Source: Megachile rotundata (taxonomy: Eukaryota; Arthropoda; Insecta; Hymenoptera; Megachilidae). From it: a stretch of 64,000 bases of DNA. Positions within the stretch are counted from its first letter, which is position 1; every line of letters starts with the position of its first letter. The translations under genes and the position numbers were made by a program. This document shows positions 40,000 to 52,394 of this stretch, in pieces. Where the stretch lies: contig NW_027473362.1 in the NCBI RefSeq assembly GCF_050947335.1, forward strand, positions 434,001 through 498,000. The letters are read 5' to 3'. Under the pieces are notes generated by a model. It worked only from the letters and a program-made list of their open reading frames with translations, was not told the origin of the DNA and did no database searches.

Positions 40000-42190
40000 A
40001 TTGTATGATTGTGATTGTATGATTGTGATTGTATGATTGTGATTGTATGATTGTGATTGTATGATTGTGATTGTATGATTGTGATTGTGTGATTGTGATT
40101 GTATGATTGTGATTGTATGATTGTGATTGCATGATTGTGATTGTATGATTGTGATTGCATGATTTTGAATGTATGATTGTGATTGTATGATTGTGATTGC
40201 ATGATTGTGATTGCACGATTTTGAATGTATGATTGTGATTGTATGATTGTGATTGTATGATTGTGATTGTATGATTGTGATTGTATGATTGTGATTGTAT
40301 GATTGTGATTGTATGATTGTGATTGTATGATTATGATTGTATGATTGTGATTGCATGATTGTGATTGTATGATTGTATCTGGGAGATTGTATTTGGGAGA
40401 TTGTAATTGTATGATTGCGATTGTATGATTGTGATTGTATGATTGTGATTGTATGATTGTGATTGTATGATTGTGATTGTATGATTATGATTGTATGATT
40501 GTGATTGTATGATTGTATTTGGGAGATTGTATTTGGGAGATTGTATTATTTGGGAGATTGTAATTGTATGATTGCGATTGTATGATTGTGATTTTATGAT
40601 TGTGATTTTATGATTGTGATTGTATGATTGTGATTGTATGATTGTGATTGTATGATTGTGATTGTATGATTGTGATTGTATGATTGTGATTGTATGATTG
40701 TGATTGTATTATTGTGATTGTATGATTGTGATTGCATGATTGTGATTGTATGATTGTGATTGCATGATTTTGAATGTATGATTTGATTGTATGATTTTGA
40801 TTGTATGATTGTGATTGCATGATTGTGATTGTATGATTGTGATTGCATGATTTTGAATGTATGATTGTGATTGTATGATTGTGATTGTATGATTGTGATT
40901 GTATGATTATGATTGTATGATTGTGATTGCATGATTGTGATTGTATGATTGTGGTTGTATGATTGTGATTGTATGATTGTATTTGGGAGATTGTATTTGG
41001 GAGATTGTATTTGGGAGATTGTAATTGTATGATTGCGATTGTATGATTGTGATTGTATCATTGCGATTGTATGATTGTGATTGTATGATTGTGATTGTAT
41101 GATTGTGATTGTATGATTGTGATTGTATGATTGTGATTGTATGATTGTGATTGTATGATTGTGATTGTGTGATTGTGATTGTATGATTGTGATTGTATGA
41201 TTGTGATTGCATGATTGTGATTGTATGATTGTGATTGCATGATTTTGAATGTATGATTGTGATTGTATGATTGTGATTGCATGATTGTGATTGTATGATT
41301 GTGATTGCACGATTTTGAATGTATGATTGTGATTGTATGATTGTGATTGTATGATTGTGATTGTATGATTGTGATTGTATGATTGTGATTGTATGATTGT
41401 GATTGTATGATTGTGATTGTATGATTATGATTGTATGATTGTGATTGCATGATTGTGATTGTATGATTGTATCTGGGAGATTGTATTTGGGAGATTGTAA
41501 TTGTATGATTGCGATTGTATGATTGTGATTGTATGATTGTGATTGTATGATTGTGATTGTATGATTGTGATTGTATGATTATGATTGTATGATTGTGATT
41601 GTATGATTGTATTTGGGAGATTGTATTTGGGAGATTGTATTATTTGGGAGATTGTAATTGTATGATTGCGATTGTATGATTGTGATTTTATGATTGTGAT
41701 TTTATGATTGTGATTGTATGATTGTGATTGTATGATTGTGATTGTATGATTGTGATTGTATGATTGTGATTGTATGATTGTGATTGTATGATTGTGATTG
41801 TATTATTGTGATTGTATGATTGTGATTGCATGATTGTGATTGTATGATTGTGATTGCATGATTTTGAATGTATGATTTGATTGTATGATTTTGATTGTAT
41901 GATTGTGATTGCATGATTGTGATTGTATGATTGTGATTGCATGATTTTGAATGTATGATTGTGATTGTATGATTGTGATTGTATGATTGTGATTGTATGA
42001 TTATGATTGTATGATTGTGATTGCATGATTGTGATTGTATGATTGTGGTTGTATGATTGTGATTGTATGATTGTATTTGGGAGATTGTATTTGGGAGATT
42101 GTATTTGGGAGATTGTAATTGTATGATTGCGATTGTATGATTGTGATTGTATCATTGCGATTGTATGATTGTGATTGTATGATTGTGATG
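40000..42190. repeat. 1,094-bp tandem pair
   Basis: Landmarks at 40378, 40518 and 40982 recur at 41472, 41612 and 42076, each 1,094 bp later. The copies run about 40,000-41,095 and 41,095-42,190. Both contain a shortened GATTTGATTG monomer followed by TTTTGATTG (near 40,790 and 41,875). The corresponding part of copy 2 of unit C (51.4-52.5 kb) has only one such segment, so this duplication followed the 10.4 kb one, or one segment was lost from copy 2. Confidence 0.87.
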
Positions 42191-45100
42191 TATGATTGTG
42201 ATTGTATGATTGTGATTGCATGATTTTGAATGTATGATTGTGATTGTATGATTGTGATTGTATGATTGTGATTGTATGATTGTGATTGTATGATTGTGAT
42301 TGTATGATTGTGATTGTATGATTGTGATTGTATGATTGTGATTGTATGATTGTGATTGTATGATTGTGATTGTATGATTGTGATTGCATGATTGTGATTG
42401 TATGATTGTGATTGCATGATTTTGAATGTATGATTGTGATTGTATGATTGTGATTGCATGATTGTGATTGTATGATTGTGATTGCATGATTTTGAATGTA
42501 TGATTGTGATTGTATGATTGTGATTGTATGATTGTGATTGTATGATTTTGATTGTATGATTATGATTGTATGATTGTGATTGCATGATTGTGATTGTATG
42601 ATTGTGATTGCATGATTGTGATTGTATGATTGTGATTGTATGATTGTGATTGTATGATTGTGGTTGTATGATTGTGATTGTATGATTGTATTTGGGAGAT
42701 TGTATTTGGGAGATTGTATTTGGGAGATTGTAATTGTACGATTGCGATTGTATGATTATGATTGTATGATTGTGATTGTATGATTATGATTGTATGATTG
42801 TGATTGTATGATTGCGATTGTATGATTGTGATTGTATGATTATGATTGTATTTTTGTGATTACATGATTGTGATTGTATGATTGTGATTGTATGATTGTG
42901 ATTGTATGATTGTGATTGTATGATTGTGATTGTATGATTGTGATTGTATGATTGTGATTGTATGATTGTGATTGTATGATTGTGATTGTATGATTTTGAT
43001 TGTATGATTGTGATTGTATGATTGTGATTGTATGATTGTGATTGTATGATTGTAATTGTATGATTGTGATTGTATGATTGTGATTGTATGATTGTGATTG
43101 TATGATTGTGATTGTATGATTGTGATTGTATGATTGTGATTGTATGATTGTGATTGTATGATTGTGATTGTATGATTTTGATTGTATGATTGTGATTGTA
43201 TGATTGTGATTGTATGATTGTGATTGTATGATTGTAATTGTATGATTGTGATTGTATGATTGTGATTGTATGATTGTGATTGTATGATTATGATTGTATG
43301 ATTGTGATTGTATGATTGTATTTGGGAGATTGTATTTGGGAGATTGTAATTGTATGATTGCGATGGTATGATTGTGAATGTATGATTGCGATTGTATGAA
43401 TTCGATTGTATGATTGTGATTGTATGATTGTGATTGTATGATTGTGATTGTATGATTGTGATTGTATGATTGTGATTGCATGATTGTGATTGTATGATTG
43501 TGATAGTATGATTGTGATTGTATGATTGTGATTGTATGATTGTGATTGTATGATTGTAATTGTATGATTATGATTGTGATTGTATGATTGTGATTGTATG
43601 ATTGTGATTGTATGATTGTGATTGTATGATTGTGATTGCATGATTGTGATTGTATGATTGTGATTGCATGATTTTGAATGTATGATTGTGATTGTATGAT
43701 TGTGATTGCATGATTGTGATTGTATGGTTGTGATTGCATGATTTTGAATGTATGATTGTGATTGTATGATTGTGATTGTATGATTGTGATTGTATGATTG
43801 TGATAGTATGATTGTGATTGTATGATTGTGATTGTATGATTGTGATTGTATGATTGTGATTGTATGATTGTATTTGGGAGATTGTATTTGGGAGATTGTA
43901 ATTGTATGATTGCGATTGTATGATTGTGATTGTATGATTGTGATGTATGATTGTAATTGTATGATTATGATTGTATGATTGTGATTGTATGATTATGATT
44001 GTATGATTGTGATTGTATGATTGCGATTGTATGATTGCGATTGTATGATTGTGATTGTATGATTATGATTGTATTTTTGTGATTGCATGATTGTGATTGT
44101 ATGATTGTGATTGTATGATTGTGATTGTATGATTGTGATTGTATGATTGTGATTGTATGATTGTGATTGTATGATTGTGATTGTATGATTGTGATTGTCT
44201 GATTGTGGTTGTGCGATTGTGATTGTACGATTGTGATTGTACGATTGTGATTGTATGATTGTGATTGTATGATTATGATTGTATGATTGTGATTGCATGA
44301 TTGTGATTGTATGATTGTGATTGCATGATTTTGAATGTATGATTGTGATTGCATGATTGTGATTGTATGATTGTGATTGTATGATTGTGATTGTATGATT
44401 GTGATAGTATGATTGTGATTGTATGATTGTGATTGTATGATTGTGATTGTATGATTATGATTGTATGATTGTGATTGTATGATTGTATTTGGGAGATTGT
44501 ATTTGGGAGATTGTAATTGTATGATTGCGATTGTATGATTGTGATTGTATGATTGCGATTGTATGAATTCGATTGTATGATTGTGATTGTATGATTGTGA
44601 TTGTATGATTGTGATTGTATGATTGTGATTGTATGATTGTGATTGTATGATTGTGATTGTATGATTGTGATTGTATGACTGTATTTGGGAGATTGTATTT
44701 GGGAGATTGTAATTGTATGATTGCGATTGTATGATTGTGATTGTATGATTGCGATTGTATGATTGTGATTGTATGATTGTAATTGTATGATTATGATTGT
44801 ATGACTGTGATTGTATGATTGAGATTGTATGTTTGAGATTGTACGATTGTGATTGTATGCTTGCGATTGTATGATTGTGATTGTATGATTGTGATTGTAT
44901 GATTGTGATTTTATGATTGTGATTGTATGATTGTGGTTGTATGATTGTGATTGTATGATTGTGATTGTATGATTGTGATTGTATGATTGTGATTGTATGA
45001 TTGTGATTGTATGATTGTGATTGCATGATTGTGATTGTATGATTGTGATTGCATGATTTTGAATGTATGATTGTGATTGTATGATTGTGATTGTATGATT

Positions 45101-45539
45101 GTGATTGCATGATTGTGATTGTATGATTGTGATTGCATGATCTTGAATGTATGATTGTGATTGTATGATTGTGATTGTATGATTGTGATTGTATGATTAT
45201 GATTGTATGATTGTGATTGCATGATTGTGATTGTATGATTGTGATTGCACGATTTTGAATGTATGATTGTGATTGTATGATTGTGATTGTATGATTGTGA
45301 TTGTATGATTGTGATTGTATGATTGTGATTGTATGATTGTGATTGTATGATTATGATTGTATGATTGTGATTGCATGATTGTGATTGTATGATTGTATCT
45401 GGGAGATTGTATTTGGGAGATTGTAATTGTATGATTGCGATTGTATGATTGTGATTGTATGATTGTGATTGTATGATTGTGATTGTATGATTGTGATTGT
45501 ATGATTGTGATTGTATGATTGTGATTGTATGATTATGAT

Positions 45540-47615
45540 TGTATGATTGTGATTGTATGATTGTATTTGGGAGATTGTATTTGGGAGATTGTATTATTTG
45601 GGAGATTGTAATTGTATGATTGCGATTGTATGATTGTGATTTTATGATTGTGATTGTATGATTGTGATTGTATGATTGTGATGTATGACTGTAATTGTAT
45701 GATTATGATTGTATGATTGAGATTGTATGATTGAGATTGTATGAATGTGATTGTATGCTTGCGATTGTATGATTGTGATTGTATGATTGTGATTGTATGA
45801 TTGTGATTGCATGATTTTGAATGTATGATTGTGATTGGATGATTGTGATTGTATGATTGTGATTGTATGATTGTGATTGTATGATTGTGATTGTATGATT
45901 GTGATTGTATGATTGTGATTGTATGATTGTGATTGTATGATTGTGATTGTATGATTGTGATTGCATGATTGTGATTGTATGATTGTGATTGCATGATTTT
46001 GAATGTATGATTGTGATTGTATGATTGTGATTGCATGATTGTGATTGTATGATTGTGATTGCATGATTTTGAATGTATGATTGTGATTGTATGATTGTGA
46101 TTGTATGATTGTGATTGTATGATTTTGATTGTATGATTATGATTGTATGATTGTGATTGCATGATTGTGATTGTATGATTGTGATTGCATGATTGTGATT
46201 GTATGATTGTGATTGTATGATTGTGATTGTATGATTGTGGTTGTATGATTGTGATTGTATGATTGTATTTGGGAGATTGTATTTGGGAGATTGTAATTGT
46301 ACGATTGCGATTGTATGATTATGATTGTATGATTGTGATTGTATGATTATGATTGTATGATTGTGATTGTATGATTGCGATTGTATGATTGTGATTGTAT
46401 GATTATGATTGTATTTTTGTGATTACATGATTGTGATTGTATGATTGTGATTGTATGATTGTGATTGTATGATTGTGATTGTATGATTGTGATTGTATGA
46501 TTGTGATTGTATGATTGTGATTGTATGATTGTGATTGTATGATTGTGATTGTATGATTGTGATTGTATGATTATGATTGTATGATTGTGATTGTATGATT
46601 GTATTTGGGAGATTGTATTTGGGAGATTGTATTATTTGGGAGATTGTAATTGTATGATTGCGATTGTATGATTGTGATTTTATGATTGTGATTGTATGAT
46701 TGTGATTGTATGATTGTGATGTATGACTGTAATTGTATGATTATGATTGTATGATTGAGATTGTATGATTGAGATTGCATGAATGTGATTGTATGCTTGC
46801 GATTGTATGATTGTGATTGTATGATTGTGATTGTATGATTGTGATTGCATGATTTTGAATGTATGATTGTGATTGGATGATTGTGATTGTATGATTGTGA
46901 TTGTATGATTGTGATTGTATGATTGTGATTGTATGATTGTGATTGTATGATTGTGATTGTATGATTGTGATTGTATGATTGTGATTGTATGATTGTGATT
47001 GCATGATTGTGATTGTATGATTGTGATTGCATGATTTTGAATGTATGATTGTGATTGTATGATTGTGATTGCATGATTGTGATTGTATGATTGTGATTGC
47101 ATGATTTTGAATGTATGATTGTGATTGTATGATTGTGATTGTATGATTGTGATTGTATGATTTTGATTGTATGATTATGATTGTATGATTGTGATTGCAT
47201 GATTGTGATTGTATGATTGTGATTGCATGATTGTGATTGTATGATTGTGATTGTATGATTGTGATTGTATGATTGTGGTTGTATGATTGTGATTGTATGA
47301 TTGTATTTGGGAGATTGTATTTGGGAGATTGTAATTGTACGATTGCGATTGTATGATTATGATTGTATGATTGTGATTGTATGATTATGATTGTATGATT
47401 GTGATTGTATGATTGCGATTGTATGATTGTGATTGTATGATTATGATTGTATTTTTGTGATTACATGATTGTGATTGTATGATTGTGATTGTATGATTGT
47501 GATTGTATGATTGTGATTGTATGATTGTGATTGTATGATTGTGATTGTATGATTGTGATTGTATGATTTTGATTGTATGATTGTGATTGTATGATTGTGA
47601 TTGTATGATTGTGAT
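45540..47615. repeat. 1,038-bp tandem pair
   Basis: Landmarks at 45566 and 46268 recur at 46604 and 47306, each 1,038 bp later. The pair contains the TTA-insertion landmark, a GATTGGATGATTG monomer (near 45,838 and 46,875), a TACGATTGCG monomer and a TATTTTTGTGATTACATG element. Copy 1 of unit C has a single corresponding segment starting at 35205. A third related segment starts at 47838. It is one of the longer versions, with a larger uniform run. Confidence 0.87.
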
Positions 47616-48861
47616 TGTATGATTGTGATTGTATGATTGTGATTGTATGATTGTGATTGTATGATTGTGATTGTATGATTGTGATTGTATGATTGTGATT
47701 GTATGATTGTGATTGTATGATTGTGATTGTATGATTGTGATTGTATGATTGTGATTGTATGATTGTGATTGTATGATTGTGATTGTATGATTGTGATTGT
47801 ATGATTATGATTGTATGATTGTGATTGTATGATTGTATTTGGGAGATTGTATTTGGGAGATTGTATTATTTGGGAGATTGTAATTGTATGATTGCGATTG
47901 TATGATTGTGATTTTATGATTGTGATTGTATGATTGTGATTGTATGATTGTGATGTATGACTGTAATTGTATGATTATGATTGTATGATTGAGATTGTAT
48001 GATTGAGATTGTATGAATGTGATTGTATGCTTGCGATTGTATGATTGTGATTGTATGATTGTGATTGTATGATTGTGATTGCATGATTTTGAATGTATGA
48101 TTGTGATTGGATGATTGTGATTGTATGATTGTGATTGTATGATTGTGATTGTATGATTGTGATTGTATGATTGTGATTGTATGATTGTGATTGTATGATT
48201 GTGATTGTATGATTGTGATTGTATGATTGTGATTGTATGATTGTGATTGTATGATTGTGATTGTATGATTGTGATTGTATGATTGTGATTGTATGATTAT
48301 GATTGCATGATTTTGAATGTATGATTGTGATTGTATGATTGTGATTGCATGATTGTGATTGTATGATTGTGATTGCATGATTTTGAATGTATGATTGTGA
48401 TTGTATGATTGTGATTGTATGATTGTGATTGTATGATTTTGATTGTATGATTATGATTGTATGATTGTGATTGCATGATTGTGATTGTATGATTGTGATT
48501 GCATGATTGTGATTGTATGATTGTGATTGTATGATTGTGATTGTATGATTGTGGTTGTATGATTGTGATTGTATGATTGTATTTGGGAGATTGTATTTGG
48601 GAGATTGTATTTGGGAGATTGTAATTGTACGATTGCGATTGTATGATTATGATTGTATGATTGTGATTGTATGATTATGATTGTATGATTGTGATTGTAT
48701 GATTGCGATTGTATGATTGTGATTGTATGATTATGATTGTATTTTTGTGATTACATGATTGTGATTGTATGATTGTGATTGTATGATTGTGATTGTATGA
48801 TTGTGATTGTATGATTGTGATTGTAAGATTGTGATTGTATGATTGTGATTGTATGATTTTG

Positions 48862-49124
48862 ATTGTATGATTGTGATTGTATGATTGTGATTGTATGATT
48901 GTGATTGTATGATTGTGATTGTATGATTGTGATTGTATGATTGTGATTGTATGATTGTGATTGTATGATTGTGATTGTATGATTGTGATTGTATGATTGT
49001 GATTGTATGATTGTGATTGTATGATTGTGATTGTATGATTGTGATTGTATGATTGTGATTGTATGATTGTGATTGTATGATTGTGATTGTATGATTGTGA
49101 TTGTATGATTGTGATTGTATGATT
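48862..49124. repeat. Longest uniform monomer run, copy 2
   Basis: This is the counterpart of 37,463-37,725, with the same bounding variants and the same length by my reading, 11,399 bp downstream. Confidence 0.78.
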
Positions 49125-52100
49125 ATGATTGTATGATTGTGATTGTATGATTGTATTTGGGAGATTGTATTTGGGAGATTGTATTTGGGAGATTGTAATT
49201 GTATGATTGCGATGGTATGATTGTGAATGTATGATTGCGATTGTATGAATTCGATTGTATGATTGTGATTGTATGATTGTGATTGTATGATTGTGATTGT
49301 ATGATTGTGATTGTATGATTGTGATTGCATGATTGTGATTGTATGATTGTGATAGTATGATTGTGATTGTATGATTGTGATTGTATGATTGTGATTGTAT
49401 GATTGTAATTGTATGATTATGATTGTGATTGTATGATTGTGATTGTATGATTGTGATTGTATGATTGTGATTGTATGATTGTGATTGCATGATTGTGATT
49501 GTATGATTGTGATTGCATGATTTTGAATGTATGATTGTGATTGTATGATTGTGATTGCATGATTGTGGTTGTATGGTTGTGATTGCATGATTTTGAATGT
49601 ATGATTGTGATTGTATGATTGTGATTGTATGATTGTGATTGTATGATTGTGATAGTATGATTGTGATTGTATGATTGTGATTGTATGATTGTGATTGTAT
49701 GATTGTGATTGTATGATTGTATTTGGGAGATTGTATTTGGGAGATTGTAATTGTATGATTGCGATTGTATGATTGTGATTGTATGATTGTGATGTATGAT
49801 TGTAATTGTATGATTATGATTGTATGATTGTGATTGTATGATTATGATTGTATGATTGTGATTGTATGATTGCGATTGTATGATTGCGATTGTATGATTG
49901 TGATTGTATGATTATGATTGTATTTTTGTGATTGCATGATTGTGATTGTATGATTGTGATTGTATGATTGTGATTGTATGATTGTGATTGTATGATTGTG
50001 ATTGTATGATTGTGATTGCATGATTGTGATTGTATGATTGTGATTGCATGATTTTGAATGTATGATTGTGATTGCATGATTGTGATTGTATGATTGTGAT
50101 TGTATGATTGTGATTGTATGATTGTGATAGTATGATTGTGATTGTATGATTGTGATTGTATGATTGTGATTGTATGATTATGATTGTATGATTGTGATTG
50201 TATGATTGTATTTGGGAGATTGTATTTGGGAGATTGTAATTGTATGATTGCGATTGTATGATTGTGATTGTATGATTGCGATTGTATGAATTCGATTGTG
50301 TGATTGTGATTGTATGATTGTGATTGTATGATTGTGATTGTATGATTGTGATTGTATGATTGTGATTGTATGATTGTATTTGGGAGATTGTATTTGGGAG
50401 ATTGTAATTGTATGATTGCGATTGTATGATTGTGATTGTATGATTGCGATTGTATGATTGTGATTGTATGATTGTAATTGTATGATTATGATTGTATGAC
50501 TGTGATTGTATGATTGAGATTGTATGTTTGAGATTGTATGATTGTGATTGTATGCTTGCGATTGTATGATTGTGATTGTATGATTGTGATTGTATGATTG
50601 TGATTTTATGATTGTGATTGTATGATTGTGGTTGTATGATTGTGATTGTATGATTGTGATTGTATGATTGTGATTGTATGATTGTGATTGTATGATTGTG
50701 ATTGTATGATTGTGATTGCATGATTGTGATTGTATGATTGTGATTGCATGATTTTGAATGTATGATTGTGATTGTATGATTGTGATTGTATGATTGTGAT
50801 TGCATGATTGTGATTGTATGATTGTGATTGCATGATCTTGAATGTATGATTGTGATTGTATGATTGTGATTGTATGATTGTGATTGTATGATTATGATTG
50901 TATGATTGTGATTGCATGATTGTGATTGTATGGTTGTGATTGCATGATTTTGAATGTATGATTGTGATTGTATGATTGTGATTGTATGATTGTGATTGTA
51001 TGATTGTGATTGTATGATTGTATTTGGGAGATTGTATTTGGGAGATTGTATTTGGGAGATTGTAATTGTATGATTGCGATTGTATGATTGTGATTGTATG
51101 ATTGTGATGTATGATTGTAATTGTATGATTATGATTGTATGATTGTGATGTATGATTGTAATTGTATGATTATGATTGTATGATTGTGATTGTATGATTG
51201 AGATTGTATGATTGAGATTGTATGATTGTGATTGTATGCTTGCGATTGTATGATTGTGACTGTATGATTGTGATTGTATGATTGTGATTGTATGATTGTG
51301 ATTGTATGATTGTGATTGTATGATTGTGATTGTATGATTGTGATTGTATGATTGTGATTGTATGATTGTGATTGTATGATTGTGATTGTATGATTGTGAT
51401 TGTATGATTGTGATTGTATGATTGTGATTGTATGATTGTGATTGTATGATTGTGATTGTATGATTGTGATTGTATGATTGTGATTGTGTGATTGTGATTG
51501 TATGATTGTGATTGTATGATTGTGATTGCATGATTGTGATTGTATGATTGTGATTGCATGATTTTGAATGTATGATTGTGATTGTATGATTGTGATTGCA
51601 TGATTGTGATTGTATGATTGTGATTGCACGATTTTGAATGTATGATTGTGATTGTATGATTGTGATTGTATGATTGTGATTGTATGATTGTGATTGTATG
51701 ATTGTGATTGTATGATTGTGATTGTATGATTATGATTGTATGATTGTGATTGCATGATTGTGATTGTATGATTGTATCTGGGAGATTGTATTTGGGAGAT
51801 TGTAATTGTATGATTGCGATTGTATGATTGTGATTGTATGATTGTGATTGTATGATTGTGATTGTATGATTGTGATTGTATGATTGTGATTGTATGATTA
51901 TGATTGTATGATTGTGATTGTATGATTGTATTTGGGAGATTGTATTTGGGAGATTGTATTATTTGGGAGATTGTAATTGTATGATTGCGATTGTATGATT
52001 GTGATTTTATGATTGTGATTTTATGATTGTGATTGTATGATTGTGATTGTATGATTGTGATTGTATGATTGTGATTGTATGATTGTGATTGTATGATTGT

Positions 52101-52394
52101 GATTGTATGATTGTGATTGTATTATTGTGATTGTATGATTGTGATTGCATGATTGTGATTGTATGATTGTGATTGCATGATTTTGAATGTATGATTTGAT
52201 TGTATGATTTTGATTGTATGATTGTGATTGCATGATTGTGATTGTATGATTGTGATTGCATGATTTTGAATGTATGATTGTGATTGTATGATTGTGATTG
52301 TATGATTGTGATTGTATGATTATGATTGTATGATTGTGATTGCATGATTGTGATTGTATGATTGTGGTTGTATGATTGTGATTGTATGATTGTA

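Larger units (their letters stand above)
31830..42190. repeat. 10.4 kb tandem unit C, copy 1
   Basis: Landmarks at 32302, 32960, 33512, 34127, 34323, 35037 and 35205 recur at 42691, 43321, 43873, 44488, 44684, 45398 and 45566 (offsets 10,389, then 10,361). Those from 36439 to 39624 recur 11,399 bp downstream, and 40518 and 40982 recur 11,413 bp downstream. The unit has two related halves: landmarks 32302, 32960, 33512, 34127 and 34323 match 37183, 37757, 38323, 38812 and 38980 (offsets 4,881 to 4,657). Variants private to this region are GCGATGGTATG, a GATTATGATTGTGATTG register break, and GATTGGATGATTG. The left limit is blurred by a uniform run at 31,840-31,990. Confidence 0.88.
5339..44250. 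repeat. CTG/GCG/ACG variant cluster series
   Basis: Four consecutive variant monomers, GTCTGATTG, GTGGTTGTGCG, GATTGTACG and GACTGTACG (or GATTGTACG), occur together near 5,339, 7,687, 9,391, 9,629, 12,062, 16,411, 20,201, 24,624, 28,414, 33,837 and 44,198. The cluster usually lies about 70-140 bp after a landmark. Cassettes that carry it in regions 1 and 2 are 406-434 bp long. In unit C it occurs once per 10.4 kb copy and always in the first half-unit. It is absent after about 44.3 kb. Confidence 0.85.
620..50293. repeat. EcoRI-site (GAATTC) monomer series
   Basis: A monomer variant creates GAATTC at 620, 2437, 5497, 8069, 9789, 12459, 16792, 20582, 23021, 25005, 28795, 31220, 33037, 34204, 37848, 38889, 43398, 44565, 49247 and 50288: 20 sites. 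It lies in a fixed place, about 50-60 bp after a landmark and preceded by a TGCGATTG or TGCGGTTG monomer. Spacings repeat with the large units, for example 1,167 bp twice (33037 to 34204, 43398 to 44565) and 1,041 bp twice (37848 to 38889, 49247 to 50288). None occurs after 50,293. This is a cassette marker, not a functional site claim. Confidence 0.9.

Noticed and set aside
620..50293. Regularly spaced EcoRI sites as a sign of vector or construct sequence
   Set aside because: GAATTC arises from a one-monomer variant (TGAATTCGATTG) embedded in satellite on both sides. Its positions follow the large duplications, and no vector sequence is present.
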